A DNA stretch of 64,000 bases, from contig NZ_CP013232.1 in assembly GCF_001584145.1 (NCBI RefSeq), forward strand, positions 2,046,001 to 2,110,000, written 5' to 3'. The notes below the pieces were generated by a model that saw only the letters and a list, made by a program, of their open reading frames with translations, did not search any database and was not told the origin of the DNA. The position numbers and the translations under genes were made by a program. Positions within the stretch are counted from its first letter, which is position 1; each line of letters starts with the position of its first letter. The DNA comes from Collimonas fungivorans (GTDB taxonomy: Bacteria > Pseudomonadota > Gammaproteobacteria > Burkholderiales > Burkholderiaceae_D). Below, one piece after another: positions 18,800-30,415 of the stretch.

Positions 18800-19831
18800 T
18801 CATTCGTCGCCGGCGCGTATCACCAGCTTGCCGAAGTTCTTTCCCTCCAGCAGGCCGATAAAGGCTTGCGGCGCATTCTCCAGGCCGTCGACGATATCTT
18901 CCCGGAATTTGATTTTGCCGGCGGCGAGCCAGCCGCTCATGTCCTTGAAGAACTCTGGGTAGCGATGGTAGTAGTCGAAAATGATGAAACCTTGCATCTT
19001 GATGCGGCGTACCAGCAGCTTGCCCATCAGCCCCGGCAGATGATCCGGTCCCTCGGGCTTGCCGGCGGCGTTATAGTTGGCGATCAGGCCGCATACCGGC
19101 ACCCGGGCGTGCAGGTTCAGCAACGGCAGGACGGCGTTGAAGACAGCGCCGCCGACGTTCTCAAAATAAACGTCGATACCCTTGTCGCAGGCGGTTGCGA
19201 GCTGTTGCGGGAAGTCGGCGGCGCGATGGTCTATGCAGGCATCGAAGCCCAATTCTTCGACTGCGTATTTGCATTTGTCGGCGCCGCCGGCGATACCGAT
19301 CACGCGGCAACCCTTGATCTTGGCGATCTGCCCGACCACCGAACCGACCGCACCGGTGGCTGCCGCCACCACCACCGTCTCGCCGGCCTGCGGTTGGCCA
19401 ATGTCAAGCAAGCCCATGTAGGCGGTGAAGCCAGGCATGCCAAGTACGCCTAGAGCGTAGGATGGCTTGGCGAGTTTTGCGTCGAGCTTGGTCAGGCCCT
19501 TGCCATCCGACAGCGCGTAATCCTGCCAGCCGCTGTAGCTGAGGACCAGGTCTCCGGCTTTGTAGTCGGCATGTTCGGAAGCTTCGACTCGCGACACGGT
19601 GCCGCCGACCATCACTTCACCGATTTCGACATGTGCCGCATAAGAAGGGGCGTCGCTCATGCGCCCGCGCATGTAGGGATCGAGCGACAGGTAAACGGTG
19701 CGCAGCAGCAGCTGGCCGGCAGCCGGCTTCGGCACCGGGCCCTGGTCGAGCTTGAAATTGTCGGGCGTCGGCGCGCCTTGCGGACGTGAAGCCAGCAAGA
19801 TGCGGCGATTGACTGTTTTATTTTGTGGCAT
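18800..19831 (-). CDS. Zinc-independent NADP-dependent MDR oxidoreductase (CurA/YncB-like)
   Basis: A 343-residue alkenal/one reductase type enzyme. The Rossmann motif AAATGAVGSVVGQIAKIKG lies at about residues 150-170, and the N-terminal NRRILLASRPQGAPTPDNF matches the curcumin/prostaglandin reductase branch. No zinc-binding Cys cluster is visible. It reduces activated double bonds of alpha,beta-unsaturated carbonyls in characterised relatives. GGAG precedes ATG. It sits between YqhD-like and DJ-1 genes on the same strand. Confidence 0.9.
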   Translation of the reverse strand: MPQNKTVNRRILLASRPQGAPTPDNFKLDQGPVPKPAAGQLLLRTVYLSLDPYMRGRMSDAPSYAAHVEIGEVMVGGTVSRVEASEHADYKAGDLVLSYSGWQDYALSDGKGLTKLDAKLAKPSYALGVLGMPGFTAYMGLLDIGQPQAGETVVVAAATGAVGSVVGQIAKIKGCRVIGIAGGADKCKYAVEELGFDACIDHRAADFPQQLATACDKGIDVYFENVGGAVFNAVLPLLNLHARVPVCGLIANYNAAGKPEGPDHLPGLMGKLLVRRIKMQGFIIFDYYHRYPEFFKDMSGWLAAGKIKFREDIVDGLENAPQAFIGLLEGKNFGKLVIRAGDE

Positions 19832-19898
19832 GTGGTTACTCCTTCAGTGGAATGAGCGCCGGCGACGAACTGCCGGCACGGACAAAATCAGTTGTGCA

Positions 19899-21056
19899 TC
19901 ACAACGCTGCTTCGAGAATGGTGCGGCTGACAGCCAGGGTATGGTCCTGATGTTCGCCCAACGCCGTCATGCCATGCTTGTCCAGCTGCCCGAGCACGGT
20001 TTCGACCGCGTCCTGGCCCAGTTCATAATCCGCCAGGCGGGTCTTGATGCCCAGGCTTTCGAAGAAGTCGCGGGTGCGCTGGATTGCCAGGTCGATGCGC
20101 GCATCTTCGCTGCCTTCGGTGATCTGCCAGACGCGCTCGGCATACTGCAGCAGCTTGGCGCGCTTGCTGTTGCGGCGCACCGACAGCAACGACGGCAGTA
20201 CGATCGCCAGCGTGCGCGCATGGTCGATATCGTATTGGGCGGTCAATTCATGGCCCAGCATATGGGTGGCCCAGTCCTGCGGCACGCCGGCGCCGATCAG
20301 GCCGTTGAGCGCCAAGGTGGCTACCCACATCAGGTTGGCGCGGGCGTCGTAGTCGTTGGGTTCGGCCAGCACTTTTGGTCCGGTTTCGATCAGGCTCAGC
20401 AGCAAGCCTTCGGCGAAACGGTCCTGCACCTGGCCTTGCACCGGGTAAGTCAGGTACTGCTCAACGGTGTGTACGAAAGCGTCGACCACGCCGTTGGCAA
20501 TCTGCCGCGGCGGCAAGGTGAAGGTCTTGATCGGATCGAGGATGGAGAATTGCGGGAACACCAGCGGGCTGTGGAAGGCCAGCTTGGCTTGTATCGATTT
20601 GCGGGTGACGACGCCGCCGTTGTTCATTTCCGAGCCGGTCGCCGGCAAGGTCAGCACACTGCCGAAGGGCAGGGCGCTGGTAATGTTGGTACCGCGCTTG
20701 ACGGCGATATCCCAGGCTTCGCCTTCAAAATTCGCCGCCGCGGCGACGAACTTGGCGCCGTCGATGACCGAGCCGCCGCCTACCGCCAGCAGGAAATCGA
20801 TCTTTTGCGCGCGGACTTGCTCGACTGCCTGCATCAGCGTTTCGTAACTTGGGTTGGGTTCGATGCCGGCGAACTCGTGGATTTCACGTTTGCCTAGCGC
20901 TGCCTTGACTTCGTCCAGGGTGCCGGTTTTCTGGGCGCTGGCGCCGCCGTACAGGATCAGCACGCGGGCATCATGGGGAACCAGGTCGGCCAGTTTGGCG
21001 ATGGTGTCGCGTCCGAAGACGATCTTGGTGGGATTGTAGAATTCAAAATTCAGCAT
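19899..21056 (-). CDS. yqhD: Iron-containing alcohol dehydrogenase, YqhD-like aldehyde reductase
   Basis: A 385-residue enzyme that reduces short aldehydes with NADPH. GGGSVIDGAKFVAAA (about 95-110) is the cofactor loop. The metal-site region includes PQDWATHMLGHELTAQYD and IDHARTLAIVLPSLL, providing Asp/His ligands. Opening NFEFYNPTKIVFG is standard for YqhD/BDH proteins. The TetR gene lies 78 bp upstream on the same strand, suggesting regulation by it. Confidence 0.92.
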   Translation of the reverse strand: MLNFEFYNPTKIVFGRDTIAKLADLVPHDARVLILYGGASAQKTGTLDEVKAALGKREIHEFAGIEPNPSYETLMQAVEQVRAQKIDFLLAVGGGSVIDGAKFVAAAANFEGEAWDIAVKRGTNITSALPFGSVLTLPATGSEMNNGGVVTRKSIQAKLAFHSPLVFPQFSILDPIKTFTLPPRQIANGVVDAFVHTVEQYLTYPVQGQVQDRFAEGLLLSLIETGPKVLAEPNDYDARANLMWVATLALNGLIGAGVPQDWATHMLGHELTAQYDIDHARTLAIVLPSLLSVRRNSKRAKLLQYAERVWQITEGSEDARIDLAIQRTRDFFESLGIKTRLADYELGQDAVETVLGQLDKHGMTALGEHQDHTLAVSRTILEAAL

Positions 21057-21134
21057 GGGGTTTCCTTGGGAAGTGATCCGCTCGTCGGCGGAGTGGTAAA
21101 AAATGTGCGAACTGTGTTGTGCTTCAGTTGTGCT

Positions 21135-21743
21135 TTAGTTTGGGGGCGGCGCCAGGATGTTGAGGGTGACGTCCATGGCGCTTTCGAGTGCGCTGCGATC
21201 GCGCTGGAGTTTTGCCAGCAGGCTGGCGCCCAGCCACAGCTGGTAAAGCATCTGCGCGGTTTTCTGCGGTTCCAGTTCGATCCGCAGCGAGCCGTCCGCG
21301 ATGCCTTCTGCGATGCAATCGGCCAGGCGCGCCATTACCTGCGTCGTGCCTTCGCACAAGGCCAGGCGCATGTCATCCGACAGGTCGGAGACTTCGGCGC
21401 TGAGCTTGACCACCAGGCATTTGTCCATGGCTTCCGCACCGGACTGGGTGTCGAGCCAGTGGCCCCAGTAACGCAGCAACCGTTCGCGGGCCGGTTCCTG
21501 CGCCGGTTGCACCGTAATCTGCAAGACTTCATCCATCGCCTGCAGGTAGTTGTCGACGTACTGCTCCATCAGGGCTCGGCCGTATTGTTCCTTCGATCCG
21601 AAGTAGTGGTAGAAGGAACCCTTAGGTATCGCCGCGGCGCTCAGGATTTCGCTGAGGCCGACGCCGGAAAAGCCTTTGACGGCGATGATCTTTTGTCCGG
21701 CGTCCAGGATGTGGCGCTTGGTGGTGTCGTATTTTTCTCTCAT
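21135..21743 (-). CDS. TetR/AcrR family regulator, NemR-like
   Basis: A 202-residue repressor. The HTH region FSGVGLSEILSAAAIPKGSFYHYFGSKEQYG (about 25-55) closely resembles NemR, a redox-sensitive repressor of aldehyde/N-ethylmaleimide reductases. Cysteines that could sense electrophiles are few here (CEGTTQ, DCIAEG), so the sensing mechanism is open. It heads the yqhD-reductase-DJ-1 run and has an operator-like dyad in its own promoter. Confidence 0.83.
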   Translation of the reverse strand: MREKYDTTKRHILDAGQKIIAVKGFSGVGLSEILSAAAIPKGSFYHYFGSKEQYGRALMEQYVDNYLQAMDEVLQITVQPAQEPARERLLRYWGHWLDTQSGAEAMDKCLVVKLSAEVSDLSDDMRLALCEGTTQVMARLADCIAEGIADGSLRIELEPQKTAQMLYQLWLGASLLAKLQRDRSALESAMDVTLNILAPPPN

Positions 21744-21766
21744 GATTCAGCTATTCTAATTCAAAA

Positions 21767-21783
21767 TTAGACCGGTCGTCTAA
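21767..21783. promoter_or_regulatory. TetR-type operator dyad upstream of the NemR-like gene
   Basis: TTAGAC and GTCTAA flank CGGTC (17 bp in total), the AGACCGGTC type of sequence bound by AcrR/NemR-like repressors. It lies 24-40 bp upstream of the regulator start, suggesting autorepression and control of the downstream detoxification genes. Confidence 0.6.
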
Positions 21784-21976
21784 CGATGGCTGTTTTTACC
21801 GTAATTTCCCTATGGAAAACTTGATACGATTCGATACCTGAGGTAGCGCCTGTCGTGCTCAGGCGATGGCTACCCATGCTTATGCATATCCGTTATGCTA
21901 GTGGGGTTTATTGTGCAATTTTCTTGCGCATTTTTGTCTAAACGTTCGCACTCCTATACTAATTCTAGCGCCGCCC

Positions 21977-22915
21977 ATGACATCGCGTACCAACCATCAC
22001 CTCGATACCTATCTGCTGCGCGTTTTGCACACCTTGCTGGTGGAAAAAAGCGTATCGCGCACCGCCATCAAGCTGGGACAATCGCAGCCGACCATCAGCA
22101 ATACGCTCAAGCGCCTGCGCGAGCTGACCGGCGACGCCATCCTGGTGCGCGGCAAGACCGGCATGGTGCCTACCGAACGCGGCCAGGAGTTGCTGGCGCT
22201 GGCGAAGCAGGGCCTGGAAGTGATAGAAAAAATCGCGGCGCCGGTAGCGGCGTTTGAGGCCGACAGCACGGCGCGGGTATTTCATATCGCCACGCCGGAT
22301 TACCTGAACATGCTGCTGATTCCCTCCATCATCGAGCAGCTGCGGCGGCGCGCCCCTGGCGCCAGCCTGATGGTGCACGCGCTGGACGCCAACCTGGACT
22401 ACGCCAGTGCGCTGGAAAACGGCCGCTTCGACCTGGTGATCGGCAACTGGCCAGATCCGCCGGAGCATTTGCACCTGGCGCAACTGTTCGATGACGATGT
22501 GGTGTGCATGATGCATCGCGACCACCCGGTGGCGAAGAAGGGCTTGACCCTCAAGTACTATCTCGAAATGCCGCACCTGGCGCCGACGCCTTATATTGAA
22601 GGGCATCGCAGCGGCATCGACGTCGCCTTGGCCGAGCAAGGCCTGAAGCGCAACGTGCAGGTAACGATTCCGTATTTCGCGCTGGTGCCGCATGTGCTGG
22701 CAAAATCGGACCTGATTTTCACCACCGGCCGCCAGTTTGCCGAACACATCATAGAAGACTGGCCGATAGGCATGTTTACGCTGCCGTTCGACATGCCGAA
22801 GATGCGTTTCTACATGCTGTGGCATGCGCGCTCGCATGTGGCGCCGGACGTGGTGTGGCTGCGGCGCCTGATTGCCGAGGTGTCGGCCGACCTCGGCAAG
22901 GCGGGAAAAAAATAG
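21977..22915 (+). CDS. LysR family transcriptional regulator
   Basis: A 312-residue regulator with the N-terminal winged helix (LLVEKSVSRTAIKLGQSQPTISNTLKRLRELTGDAILVR, about 17-55) and a C-terminal periplasmic-binding-like effector domain. ATG 21977 gives the normal LysR length; an upstream TTG at 21911 with GGGG would add 22 residues. It is divergent from the NemR-like gene and convergent with the OYE gene. Target and effector unknown. Confidence 0.85.
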   Translation: MTSRTNHHLDTYLLRVLHTLLVEKSVSRTAIKLGQSQPTISNTLKRLRELTGDAILVRGKTGMVPTERGQELLALAKQGLEVIEKIAAPVAAFEADSTARVFHIATPDYLNMLLIPSIIEQLRRRAPGASLMVHALDANLDYASALENGRFDLVIGNWPDPPEHLHLAQLFDDDVVCMMHRDHPVAKKGLTLKYYLEMPHLAPTPYIEGHRSGIDVALAEQGLKRNVQVTIPYFALVPHVLAKSDLIFTTGRQFAEHIIEDWPIGMFTLPFDMPKMRFYMLWHARSHVAPDVVWLRRLIAEVSADLGKAGKK

Positions 22916-22921
22916 AAAGAA

Positions 22922-22949
22922 GTAGGGTGGCACGATGTGCTCACCCTAC
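22922..22949. repeat. GTAGGGTG-type palindromic repeat
   Basis: GTAGGGTGGCAC, GAT, GTGCTCACCCTAC: nearly perfect dyad with one bulge, in the gap between convergent LysR and OYE genes. Matches the outer arms of the element at 30254-30335, showing it is dispersed. Confidence 0.65.
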
Positions 22950-22950
22950 A

Positions 22951-25892
<2,942 letters not shown>

Positions 25893-26224
25893 GTCGGTTT
25901 CAGTGGAGGCTGTGCAATTGCCTGCAAGCTTGGTCTGGCAACGCTGGCGCAAGGTACGGCAGATGCCGCGGGTGCGCCGGAAAAATGTGTTTGTGCCAAT
26001 ATTTTTTGCATTTGTATTGCAATCCGTTAAGAGACCGGCTGCGCATTGTATTCTCTTGAAAGGGAACTTCAACCGTCAATCGAATATCGATATACTTTGT
26101 ACCGCATGCTTAGCTTGAAAGAGCAGCTTGCTAGTGTAGTGGATGTTGCGCGATAGCGCAGGCCCTCAATCGAGCGGACTTGAATCCCGGCAGTGGAATA
26201 TGATTGCCATCTCAGGAGAATCTT
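25893..26224. other. Divergent promoter region, ABC exporter / egtD
   Basis: About 330 bp with no convincing gene. Contains an AT-rich tract (about 25985-26025) and the dyad TGCGC-GATA-GCGCA at 26146-26159. Promoters for both directions are expected here. Confidence 0.4.
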
Positions 26225-27187
26225 TTGGCTCAATTGTCGCAAGTGGCGCAAACCAGCGTGGCGCAAGACGAAATCCAGGAGCAGCTGGTGGCCGGCCTGC
26301 TGGCCGCGCACGCTCATACCTCTCCCAAATACCTCTACGACGTGCTTGGTTCGCGCCTGTTCGCGGCGATCTGCGAACTGCCCGAATATTATCCGACCCG
26401 TACCGAGGCGGCGATTTTCGCGCAGAACGAACAGCAGATTGCTGCCGCGGTCGGACCCGCTTCGATTTTCATCGACCTCGGGGCCGGCAATTGCAGCAAG
26501 GCGGCCCGCTTGTTCCCGAGCCTGCAGCCGCGGCAGTATGTAGCCGTCGATATCTCGGTGCAGTTCGTGGCGGAAGCGGTGAGCGCGCTGCAGCAGCAGT
26601 TCCCCCAGATCAAGATGACTTGCCTGGGCATGGATTTTTCCGCCGAACTTGAATTGCCGGCGACGCTGGACATGCGCCATCGCCAGTTCTTTTATCCGGG
26701 ATCGTCGATAGGCAATTTTGCGCCGCTGGAGGCATTGATGTTCCTGCGGCGGATTCGCAAGGCCATGGCTGGCAGCGACAGCGGTTTGCTGATCGGGGTT
26801 GACCTGATCAAGGACAAAGCGATCCTGGATGCCGCTTACGACGATTCGCTGGGTGTTACCGCAGCGTTCAACCTGAATCTGCTGCATCATCTGAATCGTT
26901 TGCTGGATGCCGATTTCCGGCCGGCCGACTGGCGCCACCGCGCTTTCTACAATAGCGGACAGTACCGCGTAGAAATGCATCTGGAAGCCAGGCGCGAGCT
27001 CACCGTCCGCTGGCAGGATGGCGGCGAGCGGCGCTTTGCGCGCGGCGAGCGCATCCATACCGAAAGCAGCCATAAATATACCCGCAAGGGATTTATCGAA
27101 ATGCTGCAGCTGGCCGGCTTCGGCGCCGTGCAGACATGGTCCGATCCCGACAACTGGTTCATGGTCTGCCATGCCCAGGCCGCCTGA
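26225..27187 (+). CDS. egtD: L-histidine N-alpha-methyltransferase EgtD
   Basis: A 320-residue SAM-dependent enzyme that trimethylates histidine to hercynine, the first step of ergothioneine synthesis. SPKYLYDVLGSRLFAAICELPEYYPTRTE is the family hallmark; IDLGAGNCSKAARL binds SAM; FYPGSSIGNFAP, FNLNLLHHLNRLL and NWFMVCHA complete the pattern. TTG 26225 is chosen as start because AGGAG (26214-26218) is 6 nt upstream; the length then matches M. smegmatis EgtD. egtB follows after 25 bp. Confidence 0.93.
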   Translation: MAQLSQVAQTSVAQDEIQEQLVAGLLAAHAHTSPKYLYDVLGSRLFAAICELPEYYPTRTEAAIFAQNEQQIAAAVGPASIFIDLGAGNCSKAARLFPSLQPRQYVAVDISVQFVAEAVSALQQQFPQIKMTCLGMDFSAELELPATLDMRHRQFFYPGSSIGNFAPLEALMFLRRIRKAMAGSDSGLLIGVDLIKDKAILDAAYDDSLGVTAAFNLNLLHHLNRLLDADFRPADWRHRAFYNSGQYRVEMHLEARRELTVRWQDGGERRFARGERIHTESSHKYTRKGFIEMLQLAGFGAVQTWSDPDNWFMVCHAQAA

Positions 27188-27212
27188 ACAAAAACATCCA
27201 GACAGGAACACG

Positions 27213-28415
27213 ATGCACAAGCTGGCAAAAGCTTTTTCCACGATCCGCGACCAGACCCGCAAGCTGGTGCAGCCGTTGTCGGCAGAGGATTGCTGCGTGC
27301 AATCGATGCCTGACGCCAGTCCGGCGAAATGGCACCTGGCGCACACTACCTGGTTTTTTGAAACCTTCATCCTGGAACGGTTCGAAGCCAGCTTCCAGCC
27401 GTTTCATCCAGCTTTCCGGGTGCTGTTCAATTCGTACTATGAAGGAGTCGGCGAGCAGCATCCGCGCGCGCAGCGCGGCCTGATGACCCGGCCCGCCCTG
27501 GATGAAGTGCTGGCTTACCGGCACAACGTCGATCAGCGGCTGCTGGCTTTGCTGGGACAAACGCTGGTCCCGGAGCAGGCGCAGCAGTTGTCGGTGCTGG
27601 TCGAACTCGGATTGCAGCATGAACAGCAGCACCAGGAGTTGATGCTGACCGATATCAAGCATCTGCTGGCCATGAATCCCTTGCTGCCGCCTTATCTGGC
27701 GTCGCATGCGATGACCGAACCTGGCACCGGAGCCGGCGCGGCGGCAGCCTTGTCATGGCAGCCGTTCGAGGCCGGGATTGTCGAGGTCGGCCATGCCGGG
27801 CAGGGGTTTTTCTTCGATAACGAAACACCGCGCCACCGCCAGTTTGTCGAACCGTTTTCGATGGCGTCGCGGCTGGTCAGCAACGGCGAATACCTGGCGT
27901 TTGTGGAAGATGGCGGCTACCGCAATCCGCTGCTGTGGCTGGCGGCCGGCTGGGAATGGGTGCAGCAGCAGAAACTGACGCGGCCGCTATACTGGCAGAG
28001 CGCGCACGCGCAATTCGACTCCGCCTGGCGCGAATTCACCTTGCAAGGCCTGCAACCGCTGGCCCTGCATGAAGCGGCTACCCATCTTTCCTTTTTCGAA
28101 GCCGAGGCCTATGCACGCTGGGCCGGCGCCCGTTTGCCTACCGAGGCGGAATGGGAGTGCGCGGCGGCGAGCCAGTCTGCGGATTATTTCGGGGTGGCGT
28201 GGCAATGGACTACCAGCAGCTATGCGCCGTATCCCGGCTACGTCGCCTTGCCGGGCGCGGTAGGCGAATACAACGGCAAGTTCATGGTGAACCAGTATGT
28301 GCTGCGCGGCTCGTCCTCCGCCACGCCGGCCGGCCACGCGCGCCTGAGCTACCGCAATTTTTTCCCTGCCACCGCGCGCTGGCAGTTCAGCGGGATCCGC
28401 CTGGCGCGTTCTTAA
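27213..28415 (+). CDS. egtB: Ergothioneine synthase EgtB (iron sulfoxide synthase)
   Basis: A 400-residue non-heme iron enzyme forming the C-S bond between hercynine and a thiol. The DinB-like N-terminal domain supplies probable Fe ligands His44 (WHLAHTTWFFETF) and His136/His140 in HEQQHQELMLTDIKH. The C-terminal formylglycine-generating-enzyme-like domain ends with YRNFFPATARWQFSGIRLAR. ATG 27213 has AGGA 5 nt upstream. No egtC or egtE is next to it, so the thiol donor and the lyase step must be supplied elsewhere. Confidence 0.94.
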   Translation: MHKLAKAFSTIRDQTRKLVQPLSAEDCCVQSMPDASPAKWHLAHTTWFFETFILERFEASFQPFHPAFRVLFNSYYEGVGEQHPRAQRGLMTRPALDEVLAYRHNVDQRLLALLGQTLVPEQAQQLSVLVELGLQHEQQHQELMLTDIKHLLAMNPLLPPYLASHAMTEPGTGAGAAAALSWQPFEAGIVEVGHAGQGFFFDNETPRHRQFVEPFSMASRLVSNGEYLAFVEDGGYRNPLLWLAAGWEWVQQQKLTRPLYWQSAHAQFDSAWREFTLQGLQPLALHEAATHLSFFEAEAYARWAGARLPTEAEWECAAASQSADYFGVAWQWTTSSYAPYPGYVALPGAVGEYNGKFMVNQYVLRGSSSATPAGHARLSYRNFFPATARWQFSGIRLARS

Positions 28416-29371
28416 GCGATTTTGTGCACGATTTTTTGCGTCATTTCCGGCTGGTCAGCAGGAAGCTGCACCTTGCTCAGATGTTCAATCAGAAAATCGA
28501 CGAATACCCGCACTGCCGGCAACAAGCCGCGCTGGGTCGGGTACACCACTTGCACATGGCCGGCCGGCGTGGTCCAGCCTGGCAGCACATGGACCAGCCG
28601 GCCTTGCGCCAGGTCTTCGCTGCAATACTCGGTAGGGAGCATGGTCAGGCCGAGGTGCCGCAGCGCCGCCCGTTTGCGCAAGGGAAAATCCTCTACAGCC
28701 AGGCGCGCTTCCGTGACCAGTTCATAGCGTTCATCGCCGGGTCCGTCGAGCAGCTGGTGGACGCGGCGATCGCGTTCAACCGCGCCGAGGAAGGGCAGTT
28801 TTGTCAGTTCGCGCGGATGGTTAAGCACGCCATACCTAGCCAGCAGCTCGGGCGTCGCCACCAGCACGCCGGAGGCGGAGCGCAAACGCCGCGTCGCCAG
28901 GTTGGGATCTTCATCGTCGGTGGCGCGCACCCGCACCGCGACATCCACCCCTTCTTCCAGCAGGTTGATGCGGCGGTTGGTGAACAGCAGGTCGATATTC
29001 ACTTTCGGATAGCGCTCGAGGAAAGCCGGCAGCGCGAACGCCACTTCCGTCTGCGCAATCGCCACCACGCAGCTGACCCTTACCGTGCCGCTCGGTTCCG
29101 CCAGCGAACTGGTCACCGCCAGCTCCGCCGCCTCGGCGGCGGCAATCACCACCTGGCAATGCTGGTAATAGCGATTGCCGAGGTCAGTCAGGGCGATGCC
29201 GCGTGTATTGCGCTGTAGCAAGCGCGCGCCAAGGCGGGTTTCCAGGTCCGATATGCGCCGTGAAAGACGCGACTTGGGGATGCCCAGGCTGCGGCCGGCG
29301 GCCGTGAAACCGCCTTCCTGCACTACGTTGGCGAAGAAATACAGGTCGTTCAAGTCTTGCATGGCAGTCAT
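28412..29371 (-). CDS. LysR family regulator divergent from azoR
   Basis: A 319-residue regulator with HTH GGFTAAGRSLGIPKSRLSRRISDLETRLGARLLQR (about 20-55) and a type 2 periplasmic-binding effector domain. The 3' end overlaps egtB by 4 bp in convergent orientation. ATG 29371 is followed by another at 29362. It is divergently placed from the azoreductase gene with a dyad just outside its start, the usual layout for a LysR regulator and its target. Confidence 0.88.
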   Translation of the reverse strand: MTAMQDLNDLYFFANVVQEGGFTAAGRSLGIPKSRLSRRISDLETRLGARLLQRNTRGIALTDLGNRYYQHCQVVIAAAEAAELAVTSSLAEPSGTVRVSCVVAIAQTEVAFALPAFLERYPKVNIDLLFTNRRINLLEEGVDVAVRVRATDDEDPNLATRRLRSASGVLVATPELLARYGVLNHPRELTKLPFLGAVERDRRVHQLLDGPGDERYELVTEARLAVEDFPLRKRAALRHLGLTMLPTEYCSEDLAQGRLVHVLPGWTTPAGHVQVVYPTQRGLLPAVRVFVDFLIEHLSKVQLPADQPEMTQKIVHKIA

Positions 29372-29373
29372 CC

Positions 29374-29395
29374 ATTGTTCTGTATATAGAACAAT
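29374..29395. promoter_or_regulatory. Inverted repeat, likely LysR binding site
   Basis: ATTGTTCT and AGAACAAT are exact inverted 8-mers spaced by 6 bp, immediately upstream of the LysR start. A third half-site AGTTCTAT lies at 29416-29423, toward azoR. Confidence 0.55.
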
Positions 29396-29548
29396 ATATC
29401 TTATTTTTGCTATCTAGTTCTATTTTTGAGGCGGGGGTAGGATGTGCCCAATGGTTCAGAAACCAGTAAATCAAACTCTGTCGGCATCGCGATATTACGG
29501 ACGCTATAGATTTTGACCCACTCTTAATTTAATCGAACGGTATATATC

Positions 29549-30166
29549 ATGAAACTCTTACAACTCGACTCCAGCATCCTCGGCGATGCTTCGGCTTCGC
29601 GCCAACTGACCCGTGAAGTGGTGGCTACGCTGCAAGCCGCCGATCCGGACCTTGAACTGACTTACCGCGACCTCAGCAAAGACGTTACCGCCCATTTGAG
29701 CGGCGCCACCTTCGCCGCCAAAGGCACGCCTGCGGAAAAACGCAATCTGGCGCAAAAACTGGAAGTGGATCTCAGCGAAGCGATCCTCAATGAATTCATG
29801 GCATCCGACGTGATCGTGCTCGGCGCGCCGATGTACAACTTCAGCGTGCCGACCCAGCTCAAGGCATGGATCGACCAGATCAGCGTCGCCGGCGTGACTT
29901 TCCGTTATACGGAAAAAGGCCCGGAAGGCCTGGCCACAGGCAAGCGCGTCGTGATCGTGTCGACTGCAGGCGGCAAGCATGCCGGCGGCCCTACCGGCAT
30001 CGCTCATGAAGACTACCTGAAACTGGTGTTCGGCTTCCTCGGGATTACCGATATCGAAGTGGTTCGTGCCGACGGCCTGGCCTACAGTCCGGAAGTGAAA
30101 GAAGCCAGCTTCGCGGCAGCGCGTGCGCGTATCAGCGACCTGACCAGCGCCGTGGCAATGGCCTGA
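29549..30166 (+). CDS. azoR: FMN-dependent NADH azoreductase
   Basis: A 205-residue flavodoxin-fold quinone/azo reductase. MKLLQLDSSILGDASASRQL holds the FMN phosphate loop; APMYNFSVPTQLKAWIDQ (about 93-110) and STAGGKHAGG (about 138-148) are standard AzoR motifs. Relatives reduce quinones and azo dyes by two-electron transfer and protect from thiol stress. Regulated probably by the divergent LysR. Confidence 0.95.
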   Translation: MKLLQLDSSILGDASASRQLTREVVATLQAADPDLELTYRDLSKDVTAHLSGATFAAKGTPAEKRNLAQKLEVDLSEAILNEFMASDVIVLGAPMYNFSVPTQLKAWIDQISVAGVTFRYTEKGPEGLATGKRVVIVSTAGGKHAGGPTGIAHEDYLKLVFGFLGITDIEVVRADGLAYSPEVKEASFAAARARISDLTSAVAMA

Positions 30167-30183
30167 AAGACAGGGCAGAAATG

Positions 30184-30214
30184 AAAAAACCGCTACCTGG
30201 TAGCGGTTTTTTTT
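30184..30214 (+). terminator. Intrinsic terminator of azoR
   Basis: AAAAAACCGCTA (30184-30195), loop CCTGG, TAGCGGTTTTTT (30201-30212), continuing T-run. It starts 17 bp after the azoR stop. Confidence 0.88.
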
Positions 30215-30253
30215 CGTCTGCTGCTGATAGCGGCAATCGGTGCCTTGCACTTG

Positions 30254-30335
30254 GTAGGGTGGGCAGATTTCTGCCCACGCTGAAATCACTCCTGGAATAA
30301 CCAGCGTTCTGCGTGGGCACAGGTGCTCACCCTAC
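30254..30335. repeat. Composite palindromic element (two GTAGGGTG units head-to-head)
   Basis: Outer arms GTAGGGTGGGCA and TGCTCACCCTAC are inverted. Inside are GTGGGCAG/CTGCCCAC (30259-30278) and GCGTGGGCAC with GTGCTCAC (30311-30330), plus CGCTG/CAGCG. The arrangement of two inverted units is that of a REPIN or small MITE, sharing its arms with 22922-22949. Confidence 0.65.
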
Positions 30336-30415
30336 GGCTGCTGAGGGCACGGTAATGCCCAGGCTGCACCGGACCGGTTGTCGCGTGATCGCCACGGCAA
30401 CCGGATAAACAAAAA

